Shown: piece by piece, positions 1-7,882 of the stretch | Layout of the letters: each line of letters begins with the position of its first letter | Position numbering within the stretch: the stretch's first letter is position 1 | Assembly: GCA_017303895.1 (NCBI GenBank) | Contig: JAFLBF010000007.1 | Location: 82,549 to 146,548 of the forward strand | Source: Bacteroidota bacterium | GTDB lineage: Bacteria; Bacteroidota; Bacteroidia; 2-12-FULL-35-15 | Direction: 5' to 3' | Length of the DNA stretch: 64,000 nt | The notes under the pieces: model-generated | Databases searched by the model: none | The model's input: only the letters and a program-made list of their open reading frames with translations | Told to the model about the DNA's origin: nothing | Made by a program: the position numbers and the translations under genes

Positions 1-2
1 CC

Positions 3-33
3 TTGGTAGATCTGTAATTTTAGAATAAATTTG
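3..33 (+). promoter_or_regulatory. Promoter of frr
   Basis: A TTG at 3-5 is followed after 20 nt by TAAATTTG at 26-33, an exact match to the Bacteroidota -7 box TAnnTTTG with normal spacing. Transcription would start near 38-40, about 20 nt before the frr ATG. The pattern is seen in the sequence; its activity is inferred. Confidence 0.6.
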
Positions 34-58
34 TAAAACAATTTCAATAAATAACGAT

Positions 59-622
59 ATGAACGAAGAGATACAGTTTGTGCTTGATAATGCCAAAGAG
101 CAAATGGAAAAGGCCGTGAATCACTTGGAAGCGGAATTGGTAAAAGTGAGAGCTGGAAAAGCCAGTCCAACCATGTTGGAAGGAGTAATGGTTGATTATT
201 ACGGATCAAAAGCTCCTTTGAACCAGGTAGCAAATGTTAATACAGCCGATGCCAGAACATTAGTGGTACAGCCATGGGAAAAATCAATGTTAACACCAAT
301 CGAGAAAGCTATCCAAGCAGCTAATCTGGGTTTAAATCCTCAAAACGATGGTGTGATCATACGTATTCTTGTGCCAGCATTAACAGAGGAGCGAAGAAAA
401 GACCTTGTTAAAAAAGCAAAATCGGAAGCAGAAAATGCGAAAGTGAGTTTAAGAACGCTTCGTAAAGATGCAAATGAAGCTTTGAAAAAATTGCAAAAAG
501 ATGGAATGCCCGAAGATGAAGTGAAAGAAGGAGAAGGGAAGGTTCAAGTGTTGACTGATACTTATGTGGCGAAATGCGATAAACATTTAGAAGTAAAAGA
601 AAAAGAGATCATGACCGTTTAA
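59..622 (+). CDS. frr: Ribosome recycling factor
   Basis: The 187-residue product has the normal length and layout of RRF. It releases mRNA and tRNA from the post-termination ribosome together with EF-G, in the cytoplasm. The family signatures are visible: an N-terminal helix with LVKVRAGKASP near residues 28-38, the domain II region with VQPWEKSMLTPIEKAI, and the C-terminal helical part with LTEERRKDLVKKAK and LRKDANEALKKLQKDG. The ATG at 59 gives the standard N-terminus. A promoter lies just upstream and a strong terminator follows at 643, so it can be transcribed alone, although in this phylum it often follows pyrH, which would lie outside the window. Confidence 0.97.
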   Translation: MNEEIQFVLDNAKEQMEKAVNHLEAELVKVRAGKASPTMLEGVMVDYYGSKAPLNQVANVNTADARTLVVQPWEKSMLTPIEKAIQAANLGLNPQNDGVIIRILVPALTEERRKDLVKKAKSEAENAKVSLRTLRKDANEALKKLQKDGMPEDEVKEGEGKVQVLTDTYVAKCDKHLEVKEKEIMTV

Positions 623-642
623 TAGAGATAGATTTTTTTATC

Positions 643-669
643 AGCCCCTGTATTTACAGGGGCTTTTTT
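643..669 (+). terminator. Rho-independent terminator of frr
   Basis: AGCCCCTGTA and TACAGGGGCT form a perfect 10-bp stem with a TT centre, followed by five T residues. It lies 20 nt after the frr stop codon. Confidence 0.9.
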
Positions 670-673
670 ATGC

Positions 674-707
674 AAAAAAAGCAGCCTCTGAACGAACAGA
701 AGCTGCT
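674..707 (-). terminator. Leftward orphan terminator
   Basis: On the minus strand AGCAGCTTCTG and CAGAGGCTGCT form an 11-bp stem (one G-T pair) around a 6-nt loop, followed by seven T residues. No leftward gene lies between this hairpin and the one ending at 2232, so the usual role of ending a protein-coding transcript does not apply. Confidence 0.75.
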
Positions 708-751
708 ACCACATTAATCATTCATGTTCATTGATCCAATGAGCAAATGAA
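674..751 (-). ncRNA. Candidate small RNA opposite the frr tail
   Basis: The leftward terminator at 674-707 is preceded on the same strand by a promoter-like pair: TTTG (plus-strand 785-788), 20 nt, then TTACTTTG (plus-strand 757-764), one mismatch from TAnnTTTG. A transcript from about 751 to 674 would be some 75 nt with no ORF longer than five codons. Promoter and terminator patterns are seen; the RNA itself is inferred and could instead be a fossil gene end. Confidence 0.35.
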
Positions 752-810
752 TGTTACAAAGTAATTTGAATATTTCAGTTGTTACAAATCGAAAAAACAA
801 TAAAACTTAC

Positions 811-818
811 TAAATTTG
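811..818 (+). promoter_or_regulatory. -7 box upstream of the 841 gene
   Basis: TAAATTTG matches TAnnTTTG exactly and lies 22 nt before the TTG start at 841. No good -33 element is visible at the expected distance. Confidence 0.45.
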
Positions 819-840
819 ATCACCACAAAGATCATTTATT

Positions 841-2235
841 TTGAGTCAATTACATGCTTTAATTCAGACATTGAATGAAAGTGAGCTTACATTGCTTCGC
901 TCTCAACGCCTCATTGGTAAAGAAAAAGAGGTGTTTGACTATGTAATCAAGAATAAAGACACGGAACTTCCTGAAACCCTAAAAGTTCAGCAACTTCTTC
1001 AGCTTACGGAATCGCACTATTATAAGATCAATTCTGTTCTATTACGAAAATGTTATCAATTACTAGTACCTGAGGAAGCTATCGATCTACTTCTTTTTTT
1101 GCGCAGCAAGAATTTGTTTACATTGTTACGACATGAGATCCTTTCACAAGAAAAGAAAAATGGGGATAAAAATAATACCGCTTTTTACTTAAAATGTTTT
1201 CATCTCTGCATAGATTTTCCTTATAAATACTACGATGAAAAAATGACGGCTCTGTTCGGAGAAAAATACCTTCGTTCTAAAAAGGATTGTACACTTTCAG
1301 ATAAATTATATGTGAAGTATCATTTAATGTTCTCTGAGGTAAACCGCACTGCAGCCCGTAAAAATCCCATCAAAGCATTGGGGTTTGGAATAAAGGATCT
1401 GTTTAAGCATGAAAAAGAATTAGAGAAAAGTAACCATCATTTAGCAAAATATTATTTATACCGTAGTATATGCAGTTATTATTCTTATTATGAAAAGAAT
1501 AATGATATGATCATTTCTTATTTGAAAAAAGCCATTGACTTGAAAGATCATATTGCTTATTTCTTTTCAGTGAATATCGAACAGTTTCTTCAGTTGCAGT
1601 ATGCCGATGCTTTGTTGAATAATAATGAAGTGGATCAAGCGGAAAAGATATATGCATCAGCTTTTAAACAAGGTGTTGAGCCTTCTATGTATGGTTATTA
1701 TTATCATTGTGAACAATATATTCTTGTTTTGATAATACAGAACGAGTTTGTAAAAGCAGAAGAGTTATTAAAAAAAGTGTTCGAACCTTGTATTCAAAAT
1801 AAGATCGATATCTATGCGACCAGAGGAGCAATGAGCTATGTGAAGCTGTATCTGAGTTCAGGCGATTACAAATTGGCTTTGAAGTATTTGAATATTGGGA
1901 AAGTGATCAATGAAAAGACATTCTATTTGCCTTTTGATGTCCAATTGAGAGTTTTGGAAAATGTATATTTCTTTATGAAAAAGGATTATGATTTTGCGCT
2001 TCAATTAGCCAACCGGAATATTAAATTCATCCGCTCCCAGGAGCAAAATCCCGTATTGGAAGATTATGTGAAGATCTGGAGAATGATTATAACGCTCATT
2101 AATAAGATCTTGAAAGAGGAAGAGATCACGGAAAACATCAAAGAAGAAAATCGTTTGTTGACTCGTGAATATGCTAATCTATATTGTCGCTTGTTTCCTC
2201 TTATTTTAGAGCAGGCCGTGAATGAAACTACTTAA
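841..2235 (+). CDS. Unknown helical (TPR-like) protein
   Basis: I do not recognise this 464-residue protein. It has no signal peptide or membrane segment and is rich in Leu, Lys, Tyr and Asn. Repeating helix pairs such as YADALLNNNEVDQAEKIYASAF, AEELLKKVF and GDYKLALKYLNIGK suggest a TPR-like solenoid from about residue 250 onward. The start is TTG at 841: an in-frame stop lies at 817-819 and the next in-frame ATG is around residue 133, so TTG is the best choice. It is monocistronic, with a -7 box at 811, and converges on a radical SAM gene, overlapping it by 4 bp at the 3' ends. A scaffold or sensor role is possible, but nothing shows it directly. Confidence 0.75.
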   Translation: MSQLHALIQTLNESELTLLRSQRLIGKEKEVFDYVIKNKDTELPETLKVQQLLQLTESHYYKINSVLLRKCYQLLVPEEAIDLLLFLRSKNLFTLLRHEILSQEKKNGDKNNTAFYLKCFHLCIDFPYKYYDEKMTALFGEKYLRSKKDCTLSDKLYVKYHLMFSEVNRTAARKNPIKALGFGIKDLFKHEKELEKSNHHLAKYYLYRSICSYYSYYEKNNDMIISYLKKAIDLKDHIAYFFSVNIEQFLQLQYADALLNNNEVDQAEKIYASAFKQGVEPSMYGYYYHCEQYILVLIIQNEFVKAEELLKKVFEPCIQNKIDIYATRGAMSYVKLYLSSGDYKLALKYLNIGKVINEKTFYLPFDVQLRVLENVYFFMKKDYDFALQLANRNIKFIRSQEQNPVLEDYVKIWRMIITLINKILKEEEITENIKEENRLLTREYANLYCRLFPLILEQAVNETT

Positions 2236-3254
2236 GCCCAAACTTTGGTTCCTTCCGTGCAATTTTTGCAAATGTCAATTTCGGAGCGGGAGCGAAGTAC
2301 AGATGCTCTAAATTTATTATAAGCTTCGGAATGCCATAGTGTTTCAAAATCGCTTGCTTTTAGATCGCCCAATTGATGTTGTGCATCCTTATCAAAACAG
2401 CATGGAACTACTAAACCATCCCAGGTGATTACTGTTGAATGCCAAAGTCTCCAGCAATGATTAAGCATTTCATTCTTGATGCTATATGAACCGTCTGTTT
2501 CTTTCTTATAGCGGGAATATTTATCAATTGTGGGGATCAGCCGGTTTCCTTTTTCGAAGTTATAGATCTGTGCTGTTTTGAATTTAACTTCATCCACTCC
2601 AATTTCTTTCGCGATCTTTTTAATATCCTCAATCTGATGTTCATTGGGTTGAACAACCAAAAATTGAAAGATGACATGTGGAGTACTTGACTTTAATTCT
2701 TTTTTCCACTTAATAATGTTTTTTGCTCCTTCTTTAACTTTGTTGATGTCCCCACCGATCCTATATTGTTCATAGGTTTCTTGAGTTGTGCCATCAATGG
2801 AAATGATCAAGCGGTCCAAGCCACTCTCCACTGTTTTTTTTGCATTGGCATCATTTAAATAATGCGCATTAGTAGAGGTGGAGGTATAAATGTTTTTTCT
2901 GGAGGCATAATTGACCATTTCTAAAAACTTTGGATTCAGAAAGGGTTCACCTTGAAAATAGAAGTTGAGGTGTAAGATTCTGTCGGATAGTGAATCAATA
3001 GTCTTTTTAAAGAAGTCAGTTTGAAGCATTCCGGTTGGACGGGTGAATTCTCTTTTCCCGCTTGGACATTCAGGACATCTTAAATTGCAGGAAGTTGTGG
3101 GCTCAATCGTAATGCTGATAGGTACTCCCCACTGAACAGGTTTTTTACTCCATTTAGAAATATAAAAACTCATCAAAACTTTCAGTGCATTCAACATCCT
3201 CTTAAACCGGAGTTTATAGAATAGATTAAGTGCATCTGTTAGTCTTGAGTTCAC
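2232..3254 (-). CDS. Radical SAM protein with SPASM domain
   Basis: The 340-residue protein has the radical SAM cluster motif CNLRCPEC near residue 55 (CxxxCxxC, binding the 4Fe-4S cluster that cleaves S-adenosylmethionine). Its C-terminal SPASM-type cysteines include the pair in VVPCCFDKDAQ and ICKNC near the end. The TIM-barrel pattern is visible in between (FYFQGEPFLNP, LIISIDGTTQETYEQYRIGGD). This set is typical of the MoaA/PqqE-like enzymes that modify peptides or tRNA-like substrates. No precursor peptide is evident next door, so the substrate is unknown. The gene is leftward, preceded by the hairpin at 3294, and its stop overlaps the convergent 841 gene. Confidence 0.85.
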   Translation of the reverse strand: MNSRLTDALNLFYKLRFKRMLNALKVLMSFYISKWSKKPVQWGVPISITIEPTTSCNLRCPECPSGKREFTRPTGMLQTDFFKKTIDSLSDRILHLNFYFQGEPFLNPKFLEMVNYASRKNIYTSTSTNAHYLNDANAKKTVESGLDRLIISIDGTTQETYEQYRIGGDINKVKEGAKNIIKWKKELKSSTPHVIFQFLVVQPNEHQIEDIKKIAKEIGVDEVKFKTAQIYNFEKGNRLIPTIDKYSRYKKETDGSYSIKNEMLNHCWRLWHSTVITWDGLVVPCCFDKDAQHQLGDLKASDFETLWHSEAYNKFRASVLRSRSEIDICKNCTEGTKVWA

Positions 3255-3293
3255 TACTTATGTTTTTGTAAAGATACGAATCGTTTATAAATA

Positions 3294-3323
3294 AAAGAGC
3301 CTATCGTTTAGGATAGGCTCTTT
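3294..3323 (-). terminator. Terminator after the T9SS gene at 3343
   Basis: AAAGAGCCTATC and GATAGGCTCTTT form a 12-bp stem around a 6-nt loop, with T-rich DNA on the leftward exit side. It separates the T9SS gene from the radical SAM gene. Confidence 0.8.
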
Positions 3324-3342
3324 GTAATCTGAGATGATAAGT

Positions 3343-4290
3343 TTATTTCGCTATTTCAAATTTACCTCTGCCAATAAGCACTTTATCTTTATTATACAGG
3401 TTATATATATATATTCCCGAAGAGTAATTGTGTGTATGAATATTGACCTTATTCTCATTTAATTCATATACTCCTACTTTTCTGCCGGTAATGTCTATGA
3501 TCTCTATTTTTTCTGCATCTCTTTCACTTTTGAAGTTGATGTTTGTGCTAGCCGGATTAGGGAAAATGGTTACATTATTTGAAATACCTTCCATATCGTT
3601 GGTGCTAATCACTAAACCACTCCACTGCAAAGCATCTACAAACATGGCACTACCCATTTTTGCTCCGGGATGAAGATAAACGCTGGATGAAATATAAACA
3701 CGTTGTGTATCCGGGTTCACACCATTAAATGCCGGATTATACACCATTGAAATGCTATTCGTTGAATAGGATGTTTGATTTGCACCTACTGCATAGGTAC
3801 CGCGTGCAATTGTATCGCGATGATTCACATTCCATCTGGTCAAATAAGCCACAACAAAGCCTGAGTCGGCTCCTGCCGGTTGATACATACTGGCGAATGA
3901 CAATGTTGCTGAACGGGTCGTATAAGGATATCCGAATAATACCGGAGCCGTTGTAGAAAATTGCGTTTTCCCAATTACCAATAGGCCGACAGTGTCTAAA
4001 TTTTCAGTTGTGTTAAAAGGATTTTCAATCAATACACTGGCAGGTAACTTGCCTGTTACAACCTTTACAGAAGCAGTTCCTGCATAAGGAGATGGAGCGA
4101 TGGTATCACGAAAAACCGATTGTGGCATTCCGGAAATAGCAAGTACGTTGAAACTAGCCCAGCCCACAGGGTCTTTTATAGTGCTACTTAAGGGAACATT
4201 TGCCCAGGTTTCAAATCCCATATCAGGTGCTTGTGCTTTAGCTATAAGAACGCTTGCAGAAATACATATTGATAATATTATTTTTTTCAT
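3343..4290 (-). CDS. Secreted protein with T9SS type A sorting domain
   Basis: The 315-residue protein begins with a Sec signal peptide (MKKIILSICISASVLIAKAQA). It ends with a Por-type sorting domain: an IFPNPASTNINF motif about 75 residues from the end, then a DITGRKV strand, SSGIYIYNL and a C-terminal GKFEIAK. Such domains direct export through the type IX system and anchoring or release at the cell surface. The middle is beta-rich (FETWANVP, GWASFN, YAGTASVKV) and recalls the PCMD/jelly-roll modules seen in Bacteroidota surface proteins, but I cannot assign an activity. It has its own terminator at 3294 and lies beside a second T9SS gene in the same orientation. Confidence 0.85.
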   Translation of the reverse strand: MKKIILSICISASVLIAKAQAPDMGFETWANVPLSSTIKDPVGWASFNVLAISGMPQSVFRDTIAPSPYAGTASVKVVTGKLPASVLIENPFNTTENLDTVGLLVIGKTQFSTTAPVLFGYPYTTRSATLSFASMYQPAGADSGFVVAYLTRWNVNHRDTIARGTYAVGANQTSYSTNSISMVYNPAFNGVNPDTQRVYISSSVYLHPGAKMGSAMFVDALQWSGLVISTNDMEGISNNVTIFPNPASTNINFKSERDAEKIEIIDITGRKVGVYELNENKVNIHTHNYSSGIYIYNLYNKDKVLIGRGKFEIAK

Positions 4291-4313
4291 GATCTTAATA
4301 TTTAATAGATAAT

Positions 4314-4321
4314 CAAATATA
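4314..4321 (-). promoter_or_regulatory. -7 box of the T9SS gene at 4290
   Basis: On the minus strand TATATTTG matches TAnnTTTG exactly, about 23 nt before the ATG at 4290. A -33 TTG is not clear. Confidence 0.45.
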
Positions 4322-4336
4322 GTAAAAACTAAATAA

Positions 4337-4370
4337 AAAAACGCCCCTTCTTTTTAGATAGGGGCGTTTT
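4337..4370 (-). terminator. Terminator of the T9SS gene at 4386
   Basis: A 10-bp stem made of AAAACGCCCC-type arms around a 14-nt loop is followed leftward by a T run. It lies between the two T9SS genes, so each is transcribed separately. Confidence 0.8.
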
Positions 4371-4385
4371 CATTGATTGAAAATA

Positions 4386-5459
4386 CTATTTTGCTACAGT
4401 AAATTTACCTCTGTTTGCTACTGAACGATCTTTAGCAATAATGCTGTATGTGTAAAGACCATTAGAAAGCTCAGAAATATCTAAAGAAGAAATGTCATTT
4501 GTTACGTTAAATGAGCGAACCAATTTGCCATTGATGTCAAATATTTGAACTGAATTTACCTTATCTGCTTTTGTTGCAAAATAAACGACATTTTGAGCTG
4601 GATTAGGATAAACATTTACATCAAGTGCATTTGTGTATTCGTTGATCCCTGCAGCAGGAGAAACTTTTAACCATGTAGCACTCTGTGGAACATCACTAAA
4701 GTCAACTGTGATCTCTGCTAAAGGAAAACCAATTCCGTTTGCCCACCAAGTGTATGTTTTAGATGAATCCTGTGTAGCCTGAACATTATTCCAGAAACCA
4801 AATACTTGAGCATCTAATGTATCTGAGTTATATTTAGTTGTAACAACACGTAATGCATTAAAAGTTCCTAATGGTGTTGTAACGCTTCCCCATCCATCAA
4901 CAGTTGATGTTTTGGAAATAACAGATTTTAAACGGATAGAGTCAACCACAAAGCCAATACCAGGATCCACTCCTAAATAGAATTGAGCAAATTGAGTATA
5001 GTTGTTGTTAAAAGTCGAGTTATAGGTAGCAGGGAAGTTAGTTAAAATTTCTGATGGAGTATTGAACTGGTTAACAGTAACCGGTGTTCCATTGAAATCA
5101 ATATTGGCATGTGTACCTAAAAAGGATAAACTGCTTGCCGAATTAATGGCATATACATAAGCATCGCCTCCTTGTTGTTTCATTTTAATAGCCAAATTCG
5201 CTCCTGGAAATGCAGTATAATTAGGACCGAAGTTAGCAGGAAGGAATGTCATTGTGTCTTCTGTATCTGTGGCAAGTGCAGATAGATCCCATGTTTGACT
5301 CGTTCCTGCAGTTCCTGCAGAAACAGAGGTTACAGTATCATTTGCTTGACGGATACTTGTAAATGGACCAGCGATATCAGCAGTAGTGATCGTAATTTGA
5401 GCACTTGATGTTAATGCTAACAATATACCGGAAGAAATAAAAAGTAGTTGTTTTTTCAT
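4386..5459 (-). CDS. Secreted protein with T9SS type A sorting domain
   Basis: The 357-residue protein has a Sec signal peptide (MKKQLLFISSGILLALTSSAQ) and a C-terminal T9SS sorting domain with VNVYPNPAQNVVYF, IFDINGKLVRSF and LSNGLYTYSI, ending GKFTVAK. The central part is a Thr/Ser/Asn-rich beta region (DLSALATDTEDTMTFLPANFG, TPLGTFNALRV) without catalytic motifs that I recognise. It is probably a surface-exposed or released binding or structural protein. The end, GKFTVAK, closely resembles that of the neighbour at 3343 (GKFEIAK), although the mature parts look unrelated. The gene has its own -7 box at 5488 and its own terminator. Confidence 0.85.
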   Translation of the reverse strand: MKKQLLFISSGILLALTSSAQITITTADIAGPFTSIRQANDTVTSVSAGTAGTSQTWDLSALATDTEDTMTFLPANFGPNYTAFPGANLAIKMKQQGGDAYVYAINSASSLSFLGTHANIDFNGTPVTVNQFNTPSEILTNFPATYNSTFNNNYTQFAQFYLGVDPGIGFVVDSIRLKSVISKTSTVDGWGSVTTPLGTFNALRVVTTKYNSDTLDAQVFGFWNNVQATQDSSKTYTWWANGIGFPLAEITVDFSDVPQSATWLKVSPAAGINEYTNALDVNVYPNPAQNVVYFATKADKVNSVQIFDINGKLVRSFNVTNDISSLDISELSNGLYTYSIIAKDRSVANRGKFTVAK

Positions 5460-5487
5460 TTTGTTGATTTTTAGGGTTTTAGTAGTT

Positions 5488-5495
5488 CAAATATA
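5488..5495 (-). promoter_or_regulatory. -7 box of the T9SS gene at 5459
   Basis: TATATTTG on the minus strand is an exact TAnnTTTG match, 28 nt before the ATG at 5459. The -33 region is only a T run. Confidence 0.45.
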
Positions 5496-5550
5496 GGAAA
5501 ATTACTTGATAAAAAAAGGGTTGGTCAACAATATGAAATCAGTTTGTGGA

Positions 5551-7395
5551 TCATACAAACGATTGCATTTCATGAAGCTTTTTATAAGTTCCATTGCTAT
5601 TGATGAGCTGGTTATGCGTGCCTCTTTCTATTATAAGTCCTTTTTGCATTACAATGATCTCATCGGCATGTTGGATAGTAGACAAACGGTGAGCGATCAC
5701 AATGGAGGTCCTGTTCTTCATTAATTTGTTCAAGGCATCCTGAACCAGTCTTTCGCTCTCGGTATCTAATGCTGAAGTTGCCTCATCCAAGATCAATATA
5801 GGTGGGTTTTTTAGAACCGCTCTGGCAATACTGATCCTTTGTCTTTGTCCGCCCGACATTTTACTTCCCCTGTCGCCAATATTGGTCTGGTAACCATTTG
5901 GCATCTGCATGATAAAATCATGGGCATTTGCAATTTTTGCTGCTTCAATAACATCCGCCTCAGTTGCATTGTCAATTCCAAAGGCAATGTTATTAAAAAC
6001 GGTATCATTAAATAAGATGGATTCCTGGGTAACGATTCCCATCAAATTACGAATATCCAAAATAGCGGCATCTTTCAATGATATACCATCGATCAGGATC
6101 TCACCATGGGTGGTATCGTAAAAGCGTGGAAGCATATCGGCCATGGTTGTTTTTCCGGAGCCGGATTGCCCAACCAATGCGATCGTTTTTCCTTTTTCAA
6201 TCGTTAGATTAATATCATTTAATACCCAGCCTACTTCGCCTTTGCGGTAAGCAAAAGATACATTTTTGTATTCAATGCTTTTTTCAAATGAGTGAATACG
6301 TTTTGGATTTTCCTTGTCTTTGATACTTACTTCAGCATTCAAAATTTTATCGATGCGCTCGGCTGATGCCAATCCTTTTTGAACACTGGAATAGGCGCTG
6401 GCAAATGCTTTGGATGGAGTAAGTAACTGAGAGAACATGGCAAGATAAGTGATAAAAACAGCTCCGTCCATAGAACGGTCATCAATAACCATTTTACCAC
6501 CAATGTAAAGCAATGCAACCAATACGCTCACCCCGAGTGTTTCGCTTAAAGGCGATGCCAGATCTACTTTCCGCCCAACTTTGACACCGAGTTTGGTAAA
6601 AGATTCATTTTCATCTTCAAACTTCTTTGCTGTTTTTTTCTCTGCATTAAATCCTTTAATGATGCGCAATCCACCCAAGGTTTCATCCATAATAGAAAGT
6701 AAAATGCCCATTTTTTCTTTCTGGATTCCCGATGATCGTCTTAAGCTTTTCCCCAATTTGCCTATTAATAAAACAGTAACCGGCAAAAGAATAAATGCAA
6801 TTAGTGTCAATTTCGGACTCATCGCCACCATCATTACTAAAAAGATGATGATGTTCAGCGGTTCACGGAAGATCATTTCCAGCGATTGCATAATGTTCCA
6901 TTCTATTTCCTGCACATCAGTGGTCATCCGGCTAATGATATCGCCTTTGCGCTCTTCTGAATAATAGGAAAGTGGAAGTTCCAATGTTTTTTTAAAGATC
7001 TTGTTTCTTAGATCCTTCACAACGCCATTTCTGATGGGAGCCAGACTATACATTGCTAAATAACGGAATAGGTTTTTTAATAGGATCGTAACAATGATAA
7101 ATACACAGATAAGCGACAGTACATGTGTTTTCCCATGTTCAATGGTGCTATGAGCCAGCATGTAATTGATGCTGTCTAAAATACCATTGGTTGAAAACTG
7201 AAATACCGGTTTGCCTTTAGCAATGATCTCATCCAGTTTGGAATTATTCTCGGAAAACAATACCTGCAGGAAAGGAAACAGCATGGCAATAGAGAAAACG
7301 GAAAAAACAACAGATAATATATTGAAAATAATATTCCAGATGGCATATTTCCAATAACCCTTCACATAAGGGAGTATCCCAAAGATGTTTTTCAT
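5551..7395 (-). CDS. MsbA-type ABC exporter (fused permease and ATPase)
   Basis: The 614-residue half-transporter has about six membrane helices in residues 15-320 and an ATPase domain from about 370. Walker A is GQSGSGKTT, the signature is MSGGQRQR, Walker B is ILILDEATSALD, and the switch histidine is in IVIAHRLSTI. The fusion order and length match the MsbA/lipid exporter family, which flips lipid A-core or phospholipids across the inner membrane as a homodimer. A drug-exporter role cannot be excluded from sequence alone. The gene faces left and is divergent from rbfA. A perfect -7 box lies only 4 nt before the ATG, so its message may be leaderless; no closer alternative start exists before residue 39. 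Confidence 0.9.
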   Translation of the reverse strand: MKNIFGILPYVKGYWKYAIWNIIFNILSVVFSVFSIAMLFPFLQVLFSENNSKLDEIIAKGKPVFQFSTNGILDSINYMLAHSTIEHGKTHVLSLICVFIIVTILLKNLFRYLAMYSLAPIRNGVVKDLRNKIFKKTLELPLSYYSEERKGDIISRMTTDVQEIEWNIMQSLEMIFREPLNIIIFLVMMVAMSPKLTLIAFILLPVTVLLIGKLGKSLRRSSGIQKEKMGILLSIMDETLGGLRIIKGFNAEKKTAKKFEDENESFTKLGVKVGRKVDLASPLSETLGVSVLVALLYIGGKMVIDDRSMDGAVFITYLAMFSQLLTPSKAFASAYSSVQKGLASAERIDKILNAEVSIKDKENPKRIHSFEKSIEYKNVSFAYRKGEVGWVLNDINLTIEKGKTIALVGQSGSGKTTMADMLPRFYDTTHGEILIDGISLKDAAILDIRNLMGIVTQESILFNDTVFNNIAFGIDNATEADVIEAAKIANAHDFIMQMPNGYQTNIGDRGSKMSGGQRQRISIARAVLKNPPILILDEATSALDTESERLVQDALNKLMKNRTSIVIAHRLSTIQHADEIIVMQKGLIIERGTHNQLINSNGTYKKLHEMQSFV

Positions 7396-7399
7396 GGGG

Positions 7400-7407
7400 C
7401 AAATATA
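7400..7407 (-). promoter_or_regulatory. -7 box 4 nt before the ABC exporter start
   Basis: TATATTTG on the minus strand matches TAnnTTTG exactly and ends 4 nt before the ATG at 7395. If used, transcription would begin at or within a base or two of the start codon. Confidence 0.4.
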
Positions 7408-7429
7408 CTGTTTGTAGCGTTATAATTGT

Positions 7430-7437
7430 TACTTTTG
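7430..7437 (+). promoter_or_regulatory. -7 box of rbfA
   Basis: TACTTTTG fits TAnnTTTG exactly, 21 nt before the rbfA ATG. A TTTG at 7411-7414 lies 15 nt upstream, slightly short for a -33 element. Confidence 0.45.
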
Positions 7438-7458
7438 AACTCATAAAATAAGTTAAAC

Positions 7459-7797
7459 ATGGACTCTACACGTCAGTTAAAAGTATCGCGATTAATACAA
7501 AAAGAGTTGGGGGAGATCTTTCAACGTGAAACGCGTATGTTATTCGGGCCTGCTTTGATAACCGTTACTCAAGTGAGGGTAAGTCCTGATCTTGGTGTAG
7601 CAAAAGTATATGTGAGCTTGTTTAATGTTCCCGATAATAAAGCCTTGCTTAAGGCAATTCAGGAAAACACCAAGGAGATCAGAATGAAATTGTCTGAGCG
7701 TATCAAAAAGCAGGTGCGTATCATTCCTAATCTTGTGTTTTTTCATGATGACTCTCTTGATTATGCGATGCGAATTGATGAATTACTAAAGAAGTAA
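7459..7797 (+). CDS. rbfA: Ribosome-binding factor A
   Basis: The 112-residue protein matches RbfA in length and pattern. The start MDSTRQLKVSRLIQKELGEI is the family N-terminal helix, followed by ITVTQVRVSPDLGVAKVYVS, the KH-like core, and the end PNLVFFHDDSLDYAMRIDELL. RbfA binds the 30S subunit during late 16S rRNA maturation and helps in cold adaptation. It is divergent from the ABC exporter and followed by a LolC/E-type permease gene 85 bp later, an arrangement common in Bacteroidota. Confidence 0.95.
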   Translation: MDSTRQLKVSRLIQKELGEIFQRETRMLFGPALITVTQVRVSPDLGVAKVYVSLFNVPDNKALLKAIQENTKEIRMKLSERIKKQVRIIPNLVFFHDDSLDYAMRIDELLKK

Positions 7798-7882
7798 TCG
7801 GGATGATGAATCTGCACCGATCTTCCGGTGGATAGATTTTTCATTTATTCGTATATTCGTACAAATTCATAATTATTAGTCG

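Noticed and set aside
6581..6964. Plus-strand ORF of 127 codons opposite the ABC exporter
   Set aside because: It is a shadow of a clearly coding strand with complete exporter motifs.
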